NCBI GenBank assembly: GCA_020832375.1
Contig: JAFIEW010000027.1
Location: 1 to 39,608, forward strand
DNA: 39,608 nt
Direction of reading: 5' to 3'
Source of the DNA: Cyclobacteriaceae bacterium
GTDB lineage: Bacteria > Bacteroidota > Bacteroidia > Cytophagales > Cyclobacteriaceae
Below, piece after piece: positions 26,935 through 35,964 of this stretch. Made by a program: the position numbers and the translations under genes. The notes below the pieces were generated by a model. The model made no database searches. It saw nothing but the letters and a program-made list of their open reading frames with translations, and was not told the DNA's origin. Every line of letters begins with the position of its first letter. The stretch's first letter is position 1.

Positions 26935-26942
26935 TATTTTTG
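26935..26942 (+). promoter_or_regulatory. Probable -7 box for the thiamin receptor transcript
   Basis: TATTTTTG matches TAnnTTTG; transcription would start near 26949, some 46 nt before the riboswitch. No TTG is present at the normal -33 distance, so confidence is moderate. Confidence 0.4.
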
Positions 26943-26994
26943 TGGGATGTTGTTAGAGTAGTGTACACGAAAATTTATTTATTAACGCACTGTG

Positions 26995-27072
26995 CTTTTG
27001 GGGTGCTCTAAATCAACGAGCTGAGATTTTACCCATAGTACCTGATCCGGATAATACCGGCGTAGGGAAAAG
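26995..27072 (+). promoter_or_regulatory. TPP riboswitch (THI element)
   Basis: Thiamin pyrophosphate riboswitch aptamer. The P1 arms are CTTTT (26995-26999) and AAAAG (27068-27072). Conserved core elements are in order: GGGGTGC, GCTGAGATTTTACCC, ACCTGATCCGGATAATACC, GGCGTAGGGA. A nested hairpin at 27080-27108 (ATCATC/GATGAT outside CTGAT-TT-ATCAG) may be part of the expression platform; it has no T-run, so control of translation or an unusual termination is possible. The gene that follows is a TonB-dependent receptor, so high TPP should reduce receptor synthesis. Confidence 0.95.
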
Positions 27073-27079
27073 CCGACTG

Positions 27080-27108
27080 ATCATCGACTGATTTATCAGC
27101 TAGATGAT
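27080..27108 (+). promoter_or_regulatory. Nested hairpin between riboswitch and receptor start
   Basis: Outer arms ATCATC (27080-27085) and GATGAT (27103-27108) enclose CTGAT-TT-ATCAG (27088-27099). It lies 8 nt after the aptamer and 46 nt before the ATG. Likely expression-platform structure; how it links to the P1 helix is not evident. Confidence 0.45.
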
Positions 27109-27154
27109 TATTTGCTTACCCTACTGCAATTTAACAACCTTAATTTCTTAATCG

Positions 27155-29605
27155 ATGAAAAACATCTATTTAAGCATTGCAGTATGGTTCATAAGTATCA
27201 CCTTCACTTATGGACAAGAATCATTTACAGGCCAAGTAATAGACGCCAAAACAAAAGAAGGTATTCCATTTGCCTCCATTCAACTGAAAGACAAAGCTAT
27301 AGGAACTACCACCGACGAGACTGGCACCTTTATCTTGCATATGGCTAACTTGCCTACAGATCTTATCATCAGCCATGTTGGTTATAGAAAAAGCACTTTT
27401 CAAGTTTCGGAAGGCAGCAGTGGTGTTTTTTCACTTGAGTCATCCAATCTGTTGAGTGAAGAGGTGATCGTGAAGGCTACCCGAGCGAGTGAGAAACAGC
27501 CCTTCACCTTTTCGCAGGTAGACCGAGCAAGCATCGAAAAGCAAAATTTCGGTCAAGACTTGCCTTTGCAACTTCAATATACTCCTTCCCTCGTAGCAAC
27601 TTCAGATGCTGGAAATGGCGTAGGCTATACGGGGATGAGGATAAGAGGCAGCGACCCTACTCGCATCAATGTAACGATTAACGGCATCCCCCTCAACGAC
27701 TCAGAATCTCATGGGGTATTTTGGGTGAATATGCCTGATTTTGCCAGCTCAGTAGAAAGCATACAAATACAACGTGGAGTAGGTACTTCCACCAATGGTG
27801 CCGCTGCCTTTGGCGCATCTGTCAATGTTCAAACCGATATACGTCGCGATGAGGCCTATGCAGAAGTAGAGTCAGGCTACGGGTCCTTCAACACCCTTAG
27901 AAACACCGTAAAAGTAGGTTCAGGATTGATCAACGACCATTTTACTTTCGATGCAAGGCTCAGCCAAATAAGCTCAGACGGCTTCATAGATCGAGCCTTC
28001 ACGGACCTGCGCTCGTTCTTCTTATCAGGTGCATACCATGGGGAAAAGAGCCTATTGAAGCTCAACATTTTCAGCGGTCAAGAACAGACTTTCCAAGCGT
28101 GGAATGGAGTACCTGAATCAAGACTTCGCAATGACCAAGAAGGAATGCTGGACTTCATCGCCCGAAATGGACTAGATCAAGAAGATGCTGACAACTTACT
28201 CAATAGCAACAGCCGAACCTTCAATGCTTACCTCTACGAAAACGAGACAGACAACTATCAGCAAGATCACTATCAACTGATTGGAGCGCATGAGGTCAAC
28301 ACCAACTTTCATTTGAATGCAGCGCTACACTATACAAGAGGTAGAGGTTATTTTGAACAATTCCGTAAGAATGATCGCTTTTCCACTTATGGATTAGAGC
28401 CTATTGAAGTGAATGGTGAATTGATCAACCGTACGGATTTGATTCGACGTCGCTGGCTGGACAACCACTTTTATGGAGCTACCTACTCGGCTCAATATGT
28501 ATTAGATCAAGGTCTTGAAATTACCGCTGGGGGTGGCTGGAATCGGTATGATGGTGACCACTTCGGAGAAGTGATTTGGGCGCGTTTTAGTCCTAACCTT
28601 GATATCAATGATCGCTATTATGATAATAATGCCGTTAAAATTGATCATCACTACTTTGCTAAAGCCGAATGGATGGCCAATGAAAAATGGAATATTTATG
28701 CCGACCTTCAATACCGCATGATCGATTACAGCTTCGAGGGGCCTAATGTAGTATTTGAAGAGGTCGTATTTACAGATCAACAAGTCAACTTTGGTTTTTT
28801 CAACCCGAAATTTGGCTTAAGCTATTTACCTTCTGTCAACCATAGTCTTTACGCCAGTTTCAGCCGTGCTGGTAGAGAGCCTGTGAGGAGAGACTTTACC
28901 GAATCTAGTCCAGAAAGTAGACCAAGAGCAGAAATTCTCAATAATATTGAAGCGGGTTGGAGGTATCAACAAAGCAGATGGTCACTTAATGTCAACTACT
29001 ACTTGATGAGCTATACCGATCAACTTGTGCTAACGGGTCAGATCAATGATGTTGGGGCATTTACTCGAACCAATGTAGATGATTCATACCGTACAGGTAT
29101 AGAAATTGACGCTGGCATAAAGCTAACTAATAAAATTAGTTGGAATGCGAATATCACCTTAAGTCGCAACAAGATTCGATCCTTCACAGAATTTGTTGAT
29201 AACTTCGACACTGGTATGCAAGAGGAACGAGTCTTTAAAAATACCGACCTCGCTATGAGCCCCAATGTTATTTCAGGATCTATACTTGCTTACAGGCCTT
29301 ACCCCAAGGCTGAAATAGCGCTTCTGAGCAAATATGTAGGAAGACAGTTTTTAGATAATACCCAAAATGAAAACAGGTCACTAGACGCCTACTTCATCAA
29401 TGATATTCGACTAAGCTATAGCCTAGAGCCTAAATGGCTAAGAGGAATAGATATTTCTCTATTAGTCAATAATGTATTTGATCAAAAATTTGAATCCAAC
29501 GGATACACATTTGGCTACATTGCAGGCGGATCGGAAGTAAGAGAAAATTTCTTCTTCCCACAAGCAGGCGTTAATGTAATGAGCAGCATTGCCTTTAAAT
29601 TTTAA
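27155..29605 (+). CDS. TonB-dependent outer-membrane receptor, probable thiamin importer
   Basis: 816 residues. Signal peptide 1-20 (ends TFTYG), a carboxypeptidase-regulatory-like domain (about 22-105, GQVIDAKTKEGIPFASIQL), a plug (about 110-235, with GMRIRGSDPTRINVTINGIPLND and IEIQRGVGTS-like SIQIQRGVGTSTNGAAAFG), then a 22-strand-type barrel ending in a C-terminal aromatic (AFKF). No SusD-like partner follows, so it is not a glycan-uptake pair. The TPP riboswitch directly upstream points to thiamin or a thiamin phosphate as substrate; riboswitch-controlled TonB receptors of this kind are known in Bacteroidota. Substrate is inference from regulation, not from the barrel sequence. Confidence 0.93.
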   Translation: MKNIYLSIAVWFISITFTYGQESFTGQVIDAKTKEGIPFASIQLKDKAIGTTTDETGTFILHMANLPTDLIISHVGYRKSTFQVSEGSSGVFSLESSNLLSEEVIVKATRASEKQPFTFSQVDRASIEKQNFGQDLPLQLQYTPSLVATSDAGNGVGYTGMRIRGSDPTRINVTINGIPLNDSESHGVFWVNMPDFASSVESIQIQRGVGTSTNGAAAFGASVNVQTDIRRDEAYAEVESGYGSFNTLRNTVKVGSGLINDHFTFDARLSQISSDGFIDRAFTDLRSFFLSGAYHGEKSLLKLNIFSGQEQTFQAWNGVPESRLRNDQEGMLDFIARNGLDQEDADNLLNSNSRTFNAYLYENETDNYQQDHYQLIGAHEVNTNFHLNAALHYTRGRGYFEQFRKNDRFSTYGLEPIEVNGELINRTDLIRRRWLDNHFYGATYSAQYVLDQGLEITAGGGWNRYDGDHFGEVIWARFSPNLDINDRYYDNNAVKIDHHYFAKAEWMANEKWNIYADLQYRMIDYSFEGPNVVFEEVVFTDQQVNFGFFNPKFGLSYLPSVNHSLYASFSRAGREPVRRDFTESSPESRPRAEILNNIEAGWRYQQSRWSLNVNYYLMSYTDQLVLTGQINDVGAFTRTNVDDSYRTGIEIDAGIKLTNKISWNANITLSRNKIRSFTEFVDNFDTGMQEERVFKNTDLAMSPNVISGSILAYRPYPKAEIALLSKYVGRQFLDNTQNENRSLDAYFINDIRLSYSLEPKWLRGIDISLLVNNVFDQKFESNGYTFGYIAGGSEVRENFFFPQAGVNVMSSIAFKF

Positions 29606-29616
29606 AATACTTTAAG

Positions 29617-29658
29617 TTAATTAAAAAGGAGGTCTTCTCAGACCTCCTTTTTAATTAA
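29617..29658 (+). terminator. Strong terminator after the receptor gene
   Basis: Perfect 19-bp stem (TTAATTAAAAAGGAGGTCT with its complement) and a 4-nt loop TCTC, with T-runs on both strands. It isolates the receptor as a single-gene transcript. Confidence 0.93.
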
Positions 29659-29759
29659 TTTCAATTCAACTTAAAAGGCATTTAAGTTTTTAAACATCCT
29701 ATCCAAATAAATGTCCGTATATATTAATGTGTTTTTTTATTCATCAAAACTTTAACATT

Positions 29760-30068
29760 ATGAAGAGTACGTTCAAGTATGTTTTTTTAATCATTCTTTT
29801 TAGCTGAGGCGTTCAGATGAGTTTCGCCTCTACTCCAGAAAATGACAGCAAGAAAAAGCCGACAGCTGATCCCGCTGTGATGCTGCAATTGCAAGATCGC
29901 TTGCAAGAAATCCAAAGCATGGATTATAGCGAGATGACAAAAGAAGAAAAAAAAGAGCTCCGAGAAGAGCTAAAAGAAATGAAAAAAGAAGCTAAAAAAA
30001 GTAATGGAATTTACCTTTCTACTGGCGCAATCATCATTATACTCTTAGTTTTAATTATTATTACCTAA
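29760..30068 (+). pseudogene. Small membrane protein with an in-frame TGA inside its signal peptide
   Basis: From ATG 29760 the frame reads MKSTFKYVFLIILFS, then TGA (29805-29807), then GVQMSFASTPENDSKKKP and on to a stop at 30066-30068. Read through, this gives a normal signal peptide ending at the AxA-like MSFA|S site, an Asp/Lys/Glu-rich helical linker (about 40-80, YSEMTKEEKKELREELKEM) and a C-terminal membrane helix (YLSTGAIIIILLVLIIIT). The piece from ATG 29817 alone (83 residues) would lack the signal. Either a TGG-to-TGA mutation has inactivated or shortened the gene, or translation restarts at 29817, or the base is a sequencing error. Unknown function; small exported single-anchor proteins of this layout are common in the phylum. 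Confidence 0.6.
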
Positions 30069-30076
30069 TTATCATC

Positions 30077-30125
30077 TTGGCTCCACTGAGGAAGACTCAC
30101 TCTTGGAGCCAATTCTTTTTTATTT
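30077..30125 (+). terminator. Terminator between the small membrane protein and lipoprotein genes
   Basis: TTGGCTCCA (30077-30085) pairs with TGGAGCCAA (30104-30112), enclosing a short GAG/CTC inner stem, followed by TTCTTTTTTATTT. The tail ends 1 nt before the next ATG, so the lipoprotein gene begins right after it. Confidence 0.8.
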
Positions 30126-30716
30126 ATGAAACGATTATCACTTTTCATCCCTGTCGTATTGTTTACTTTTTTATTTTTTTCGTGCGATGATAATGTAAAC
30201 GACGTCGATCCTGATTGCTTTGTGTCGTCTTCTATCAGTTGGCGAGTTGACGGAGAACAGCAACTAAATAATACTACGGTAACCAATCAATTTCAAGATG
30301 ACGAAGATCGATTCATCAGTATAACCAATTTAGGTACTTGGGCTATACGCTTCAAATCGGATGATTTTGAAATTATTTTCAATGAATTTGACCAGGTCTT
30401 TACCGATGATGAGTTTCTTGAGTTTACCGAAGAAGAAGAATGGAGAGAAGCGCTTGCATTAATTGCTAGCTACGATGTAATCGAATTATCGCAAAGCGAT
30501 TTTACCATCCTCACAGATTCTGGAAGAGTTGAACTAGTAGGAACAGAACATATCCTGAGTGGCGAGGCTAGCCTTACTACTGAAAAAGTGGGGGATTGCG
30601 GATATTTTTTATTGAGCATTGATACCCAAATTCAATATCAAGGTAAGGTATTTGAAAATGAAGTGAGAGCTAGGTTGCCCTATACTTTTCAAGGTAGAGT
30701 TAACTTTTCTTTTTGA
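30126..30716 (+). CDS. Hypothetical lipoprotein, 196 aa
   Basis: Signal MKRLSLFIPVVLFTFLFFSC with lipobox FFSC and lipidated Cys20, then DDNVNDVDPDC. The two acidic residues right after the cysteine resemble part of a surface-export signal but lack the preceding Lys or Gln-Ala. The mature part is rich in beta-strand patterns and acidic residues (FTDDEFLEFTEEEEWREAL at about 98-116), with one further pair of Cys (about 31 and 159) that could form a disulfide. No family recognised. It is convergent with the alpha/beta hydrolase gene with only 27 nt between the stops. Confidence 0.75.
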   Translation: MKRLSLFIPVVLFTFLFFSCDDNVNDVDPDCFVSSSISWRVDGEQQLNNTTVTNQFQDDEDRFISITNLGTWAIRFKSDDFEIIFNEFDQVFTDDEFLEFTEEEEWREALALIASYDVIELSQSDFTILTDSGRVELVGTEHILSGEASLTTEKVGDCGYFLLSIDTQIQYQGKVFENEVRARLPYTFQGRVNFSF

Positions 30717-30743
30717 TCAGAGATTTACTTATCCTGCAAATTA

Positions 30744-31724
30744 TTATTTATCAATCAACAATTCATTTTCTTCATGCATGGCTGATTGTACTTCCAGTAG
30801 CTCTGTTTGGGTCTGCCTAGGTACAGGCGGTGAAGCAATATCCTCTGTAAATTGTAATTCGGGTACACTCAAGCCCATATGATGATAAATGGCGTCTGTG
30901 ATAAAATTAGGATGTTCCCAAATAATGGCATGCCCAACTCCTTCTAGCAGTCTCATCTGAGTGGGAGCGTTGACAATCATGCTGTCAGCAAAGGAGGCGT
31001 TAGGAGGATATATTAGACGGTCAGCTAGACCGTGAATGATCGTAGTAGGCGCAATAATCCTTTCCCAATAAGGCAGCATCTTTACGAGTTCTTTTTCATG
31101 ATTATGCTTTTCTTCATTAGCTACATGCAAAGAGCGAGGCATAATCCAGTTGAAAGCTTTTCTGCGGGCAGGATAAGATACACCATAAATCCTTTCTTCT
31201 CCTGGAGCTACTGCCGCTGATACTAATATCAGGCCTGTGATTCGATCAGGATGATTCATAGCCATTTTTGCAGCTATTGGCCCGCCATAAGACGAACCAA
31301 CAACAATGATTTTACTATCTGGATATCTTTTTAAGATTGGTCTTATAGCCTTGGCTTGGTTTCTTATAGAAACCTCAGGCTTACCATAGCTTTCGTTGAA
31401 ACCGTAACCAGGTCGGTCATAAGTTATCAGACGGGTATTGGCTTGCAATACACTATCTAAAAAAAATGGCTTTGCTGAACCCGAGAAAGAACCAGGGGCA
31501 CCATGAACGAAAAGAATTACGGTACTGGAGTCATCTCCGATTTCGGCATAGCGCACTTTATGAGCAGCTACTCGATCTTCGTAAATTTCAGGTACACGAT
31601 TACCCTCTTCATAAAGCGACATGAAGACTTCAGTGGTTTCTCTAAAAGTAATACAGGAAACCATCGTCAAGCCAAGAATGAAAAGTAGCGCCTTTTGTAT
31701 ATATTTTAGAATGCTGTGCTGCAT
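30744..31724 (-). CDS. Alpha/beta hydrolase, probable lipoprotein
   Basis: 326 residues. N-terminal lipoprotein-type signal ending in MVSC (Cys24). Hydrolase features: oxyanion HGAPGS (about 74-79), TYDRPGYG (about 100-107), nucleophile elbow GSSYGG (about 143-148), acid DRLIYP (about 241-246) and catalytic His in GVGHAIIWEHP (about 268-278). Without an export signal after Cys24 it probably faces the periplasm. Substrate unknown; esterase or amidase activity on small molecules is typical. Confidence 0.88.
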   Translation of the reverse strand: MQHSILKYIQKALLFILGLTMVSCITFRETTEVFMSLYEEGNRVPEIYEDRVAAHKVRYAEIGDDSSTVILFVHGAPGSFSGSAKPFFLDSVLQANTRLITYDRPGYGFNESYGKPEVSIRNQAKAIRPILKRYPDSKIIVVGSSYGGPIAAKMAMNHPDRITGLILVSAAVAPGEERIYGVSYPARRKAFNWIMPRSLHVANEEKHNHEKELVKMLPYWERIIAPTTIIHGLADRLIYPPNASFADSMIVNAPTQMRLLEGVGHAIIWEHPNFITDAIYHHMGLSVPELQFTEDIASPPVPRQTQTELLEVQSAMHEENELLIDK

Positions 31725-32005
31725 AGGTATGGGGAATTATATAATCAAAAAATGATAACCATACCTATATAAACACCTATTTAGATACGAAAGTTACTTT
31801 GTTATAATACAACAGTATATCAACACCTTCTCTCAGATGATCAAAAATATATAAAAAGTGTTGCGAAAAAGCAGACCATATCCACTTCTTGTATAAGATG
31901 TGAATGGTAAGACTCAGTTTTTTAGCGCATGCAGCTTTTCGCTTATAGCTTCAATCATTGCTCAAAATGAAAATCTCTTAACTACAAACCAGAAAGTAAC
32001 CTATT

Positions 32006-33661
32006 CTAAGCTCTTGCTAACAGTTCTTTGGCACTCTCAATGGCTTGTACTCCCGCTTGATCACCACCAATCATTTTTGCAATTTCCATCACCCGCTCAT
32101 CTTCGCTAAGCTCCTTCATTCTGCTTTGCGTTACGGCCTCTTGATTATCTTTATAAACAAAATAATGTTTATGCCCCTTAGCCGCAAACTGTGGCAGATG
32201 ACTAATCGATATCACCTGATGTGACTGGCTCATTTTCCGCATCATCCCTGCCATCTTAATTGCTACTTCCCCGCTGATACCCGTATCGATCTCATCAAAA
32301 ATAATGGTGGGCATTGCCAATTTGTCCGCCAAAATATACTTTAGGCAAAATATCAATCGAGAAAACTCGCCTCCACTTGCTCGCTTCGATACATCAGCCA
32401 CCGCTATACCTTTATTGGCAGAAAACAAGAATTTTACCTCATCAATACCCGAAGTAGCATAATCGATAGCATCACGAGTCAACTTAACCTGAGCATCAGG
32501 CATACCCAACTCCCTCACCAATGTCTGTATTTCATCACTAAGTGGCTTCAATGCTTTCTGACGACTAGCAGACAAGCGCTCAGCGGCTTTTTTGAGAGAT
32601 TGTAAAGCGGCTTTTTTCTCAGTTGAAAGGCGCTCAAGGTCGGCATCTAAATTATTTACTTCCTCTAGCTTTATTTCCAAATCAGCTTGAATGGCAAGCA
32701 AATCACTAATATTATCTACCTGATGTTTTCGGAAAAGTTGATAAATCTTATCTAATCGTTCTTTTACTGCTACAAGTCGTGCGTCATCGAGCAAGGTATT
32801 TTCTTCGGTACGTTCCATTTCTTGAGCCAGATCTCTCAGTTCGATAGCTGCACTCTCCAGTCGACTAAAAAACTCACTATAAGTGCTTCCAAAATCTTTT
32901 AACCCTCTTACTTCACTTAAAGCATGAGTGAGTAAGGTATCTATAGAGACCTCATCTCCACTTAAAGCAGCTAGTGCTGCACTCAACTTTTGCTTGATAT
33001 CTTCGGCATTTTCGAGTGACTTCAACTCTTCCTCCAACCCCTCCTGCTCTTTTGCCTCTAGCTTAAGACCACTCAACTCATCGAAAAGGAACTGATGATA
33101 ATCCTGTTCTTTCTTCCAGTCCGCTGCATTAGCCTCAAGAGCACGTAATTGCTTATCTATTGAACGATAGTATTTCCACTTTTCAGCGTATTCGGATTTT
33201 AAATCAACATTGGCAGCATAGGCGTCTACGGTTGCCAATTGAAAATCATCATCACCAAGTCGTAGGTTATCATGCTGAGAGTGAATATCCATCAATCGAC
33301 CACTAAGCGCCTTGATCACATCTAAAGTGGTAGGGGTGTCATTAACAAATGCTCTTGATTTGCCACTAGGACTAATTTCTCTTCGAATGATGGTTTCGAT
33401 TTCAAAGTCTAGGTCATTATCCTCAAAAAATTTCTGAAGAGGAAAACGTGACAGATCAAAAACCGCTTCGACAGCACATTTTTTATCTTCAGCTAATAGC
33501 ACTTTTTTATCCGCACGCTGTCCTAAAATCAGCCCCATTGCGCCTAGCATGATTGATTTTCCCGCACCAGTCTCACCAGTAATCACGTTAAAAGCTTCAT
33601 GGGGAGCAATTTCAAGCTCCCTTATCAATGCATAATTATGAATTTTAAGCTTCTTTAGCAT
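32006..33661 (-). CDS. recN: DNA repair protein RecN
   Basis: 551 residues of the SMC-like family. Walker A GETGAGKS (29-36) opens the N-terminal ATPase half (with the HSQHDN Q-loop context near 135); a long coiled-coil region spans about 160-375; the C-terminal half has the signature SGGEFSRL (about 433-440) and Walker B TIIFDEIDTGISG, followed by the HLPQFA H-loop. RecN acts early in double-strand break repair by holding DNA ends and sister chromatids for RecA. Soluble, ordinary length. Confidence 0.96.
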   Translation of the reverse strand: MLKKLKIHNYALIRELEIAPHEAFNVITGETGAGKSIMLGAMGLILGQRADKKVLLAEDKKCAVEAVFDLSRFPLQKFFEDNDLDFEIETIIRREISPSGKSRAFVNDTPTTLDVIKALSGRLMDIHSQHDNLRLGDDDFQLATVDAYAANVDLKSEYAEKWKYYRSIDKQLRALEANAADWKKEQDYHQFLFDELSGLKLEAKEQEGLEEELKSLENAEDIKQKLSAALAALSGDEVSIDTLLTHALSEVRGLKDFGSTYSEFFSRLESAAIELRDLAQEMERTEENTLLDDARLVAVKERLDKIYQLFRKHQVDNISDLLAIQADLEIKLEEVNNLDADLERLSTEKKAALQSLKKAAERLSASRQKALKPLSDEIQTLVRELGMPDAQVKLTRDAIDYATSGIDEVKFLFSANKGIAVADVSKRASGGEFSRLIFCLKYILADKLAMPTIIFDEIDTGISGEVAIKMAGMMRKMSQSHQVISISHLPQFAAKGHKHYFVYKDNQEAVTQSRMKELSEDERVMEIAKMIGGDQAGVQAIESAKELLARA

Positions 33662-33761
33662 GAATTTATACTTTTTTGATTGCTCTCATTATTTTCATTC
33701 AACTAAGACGCTCTAGGACATCAGCAAGTTAAATTATTCCTAGCGCTTATTATTGATCATA

Positions 33762-33974
33762 CTACTTTTGATCGATTTGTACTTCCTCGATTTCCTGCAG
33801 TCTCAGCTCCACTTTCTTTTGGCGCATATTTTTAAAAATAAATCTATCCTTCTCTATCGCCTCTAGATGCAATGCATAAGTGACCCCACTTTTTAAAATA
33901 ACATGTAACAACGCTCCCTCAAAATCTACTCTGCGACGAATCAACTCCGCTGGTTTTAGTCTTATGATTTTCAT
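33762..33974 (-). CDS. Small Lsm/SH3-like conserved protein, 70 aa
   Basis: 70 residues starting MKIIRLKPAELIRRRV at ATG 33974. The frame is open to 34016, but a consensus -7 box (TATCTTTG, 33979-33986) lies between the two starts, so the shorter protein is preferred; the mRNA could then be leaderless or nearly so. The strand pattern (LHVILKSGVTYALHLEAI, DRFIFKNMRQKKVELRLQEI) resembles small Lsm/SH3-like barrels, but this is only a pattern impression. Upstream of recN on the same strand with 100 nt between. Confidence 0.6.
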   Translation of the reverse strand: MKIIRLKPAELIRRRVDFEGALLHVILKSGVTYALHLEAIEKDRFIFKNMRQKKVELRLQEIEEVQIDQK

Positions 33975-33978
33975 ACTA

Positions 33979-33986
33979 CAAAGATA
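33979..33986 (-). promoter_or_regulatory. -7 box abutting the 70-aa gene
   Basis: TATCTTTG on the minus strand ends 4 nt before ATG 33974. Transcription would begin at or beside the start codon. No TTG at the proper -33 distance, so tentative. Confidence 0.35.
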
Positions 33987-34485
33987 CATTTTATCATTCG
34001 CATCTATTAAAAGCAATTTGTTTTATTCATCATCAACTCAAATTCAGCAACTTGCTTCTTCCCCCCTCATCCCAACTATCTTTGATTTTGCGAGGAATGA
34101 GGATGTGAGTCCTTCATCAATACTAAAATCGGCTACTTTGGCATATAATTAATTTTGATAAAATTATGCATCGACAAACTTGTGGGAGTATTTAAACCCG
34201 GATTCTAAGACTTGAAAAATAAGTAACGTAAAGTAGCTAACTTTAGATTGTAGCATGAAAAAGCCTATGCATCAAATGGTGATTTTATCCCTTCCCTGAT
34301 TCTGGTAGAAATGTAAAAAACCAACTGCACAAGTTAGGGTTTTTGAAAAAAAAAGATACTTCCATTGAATATGTCAGTTGATGAATTAAATGCTGCTCTA
34401 AAAATTAGTTAGATGGAAATATGCATTAGAATTTCTATTCCGATTCCGAGCTAAAAATACCTCAAAATCAAACGCTTCGCTACAT
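33987..34485. other. Gene-free stretch with broken protein-like frames
   Basis: About 500 nt. I find no intact gene. Around 34257-34410 several short plus-strand pieces read protein-like in alternating frames (for example EKAYASNGDFIPS, then VKNQLHKLGFLKKKD, then MSVDELNAALKIS), each cut by stops. This looks like an old decayed gene rather than functional sequence. Confidence 0.35.
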
Positions 34486-35964
34486 TTACTTTAGCTTTGA
34501 CAGCGCTTGTCTCACCTTGATCTGCTGCTGCTCTAGCTCAATTTTGATAGCTGGCACCTGACGCACGGGGCAGTCATTGGCAGGGCAGGCCTCACAGGTT
34601 ACGCCTACTTTCTCCTTGGGAATACGACTATCCTTTAGAAATTGAATATGCTTTTTAGTGCTTCTATCTAGTAAGATACCAATAGAAATACTTGAGTAGC
34701 TCCCTGTAAGCTGGTTTTTAGGGGGCGCTAAGGTAAGTAACAAGTAAGACTTATCTCCTTGATAATAAGTAGAGAGCTGTCCAGCACTCAATATTTGTAG
34801 ATCGTCTTCTATAGCCACAGCCTGATTGATAAGCTTAAGAGAAATCCATTTTCTGCAATAGTGTTGCTGTAGTTCATTTCCATGAGGACTTTGTTGTCCT
34901 CCAAGGTGCAACTCCTTAGTGAGTCGAAAGCGCTCCTTAGATTGTGGTCGCTCAAATCGCAAGAAAAAAAGCTCTTTCATACCCAAATGCTTTGGCAGTA
35001 CATTGGTAAGCCGCTGGAGCAGCATCTCAGTAGTCACATTGTATTTATCCACCCACTTTTTGAGTGTTTGAGGATCGAAGCTAGTTGCTTCGAAAAAAGC
35101 TTTAGCATCTTCAACAAGAGACTCTTCATGAATCATCAAAGCAGATGCAAAATAAGAGGCTTTGAAATTGTTCAATACCTCTTCAAAAGACCTTATTTCC
35201 ACCCATGTCGAAGTGGTAGGTCTATTTTGAAGGTCCATAAAGTTAAAAGCAATCTCGCGAGCAAAAATAAAGTTCAATTGCCTTTCAGTAAGCTTGCGAT
35301 TGATAAATAATTTTTTCTTTCCTTCTACTATCTTTACATAAGACCTTAAGCTATTAAGATCAGGCTCATCAGCAATGGCTTCTTCATCGATTTCATAGTG
35401 ATAGATATTCCTCAATATACCCGCCAAGAGCTGAGGTGAGTAAGGACCTAAATTCCCTTTAATATATTTTTCTCTGAAACGCACCACATCAGCCTCAATA
35501 TCCGGGAAGTAGTTGTCGTACATTTCCTGATAACTTTTCAGTGTGGCGAGATAAAACTGCCCCACATTCATATCGAAGTTGCGCGTAATCTGTATTAAGG
35601 TGCTTATAAAAGCACCCACTTTGGCAGGTGCGGCACTCAAAAGCTCGAGCAACGAAGCTGGATCAAGACCAAAAATTTCTAGCGGTAGCTCATGTAGTAG
35701 GTTGGAATGTATTAATTCACCAATTGGTTTTAGCTCAGCTTCAAGTTGCAGGCTGACAAGCTTGTCGTAATCCACTTGAAAATATTCTGCCAGTGCGGCA
35801 ATTTTTTCGGCCTTAGGGTATTTCTTACCTTTTTCAATTTCATTGAGATAGGACACCGATATACCACTAGCTTTAGAGAGGTCTTGAAAATTGATTTTCT
35901 TCGCTAAGCGGAGTTGCTTTAGTTTTAATCCAAAAATTAATCGAATACTATCTTCCTTTATCAC
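34486..35964 (-). CDS. XRE-family regulator, RamB/ScfR type (probable glyoxylate-shunt regulator)
   Basis: 492 residues. An N-terminal helix-turn-helix of the XRE class lies at about 12-65 (LRLAKKINFQDLSKASGIS, YLNEIEKGKKYPKAEKI). A long middle region follows, including an IrrE/ImmA-like segment FAREIAFNF where the HExxH zinc motif is degenerate (His replaced by Arg and Phe), and a C-terminal Cys cluster TCEACPANDCPVR typical of DUF2083. This layout matches the RamB/ScfR group, whose members control acetate and short-chain fatty acid metabolism, including aceA and aceB in corynebacteria. Here it is divergent from aceB-aceA, which supports the same role. Ligand is likely an acyl-CoA, by family analogy. 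Confidence 0.88.
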   Translation of the reverse strand: MIKEDSIRLIFGLKLKQLRLAKKINFQDLSKASGISVSYLNEIEKGKKYPKAEKIAALAEYFQVDYDKLVSLQLEAELKPIGELIHSNLLHELPLEIFGLDPASLLELLSAAPAKVGAFISTLIQITRNFDMNVGQFYLATLKSYQEMYDNYFPDIEADVVRFREKYIKGNLGPYSPQLLAGILRNIYHYEIDEEAIADEPDLNSLRSYVKIVEGKKKLFINRKLTERQLNFIFAREIAFNFMDLQNRPTTSTWVEIRSFEEVLNNFKASYFASALMIHEESLVEDAKAFFEATSFDPQTLKKWVDKYNVTTEMLLQRLTNVLPKHLGMKELFFLRFERPQSKERFRLTKELHLGGQQSPHGNELQQHYCRKWISLKLINQAVAIEDDLQILSAGQLSTYYQGDKSYLLLTLAPPKNQLTGSYSSISIGILLDRSTKKHIQFLKDSRIPKEKVGVTCEACPANDCPVRQVPAIKIELEQQQIKVRQALSKLK

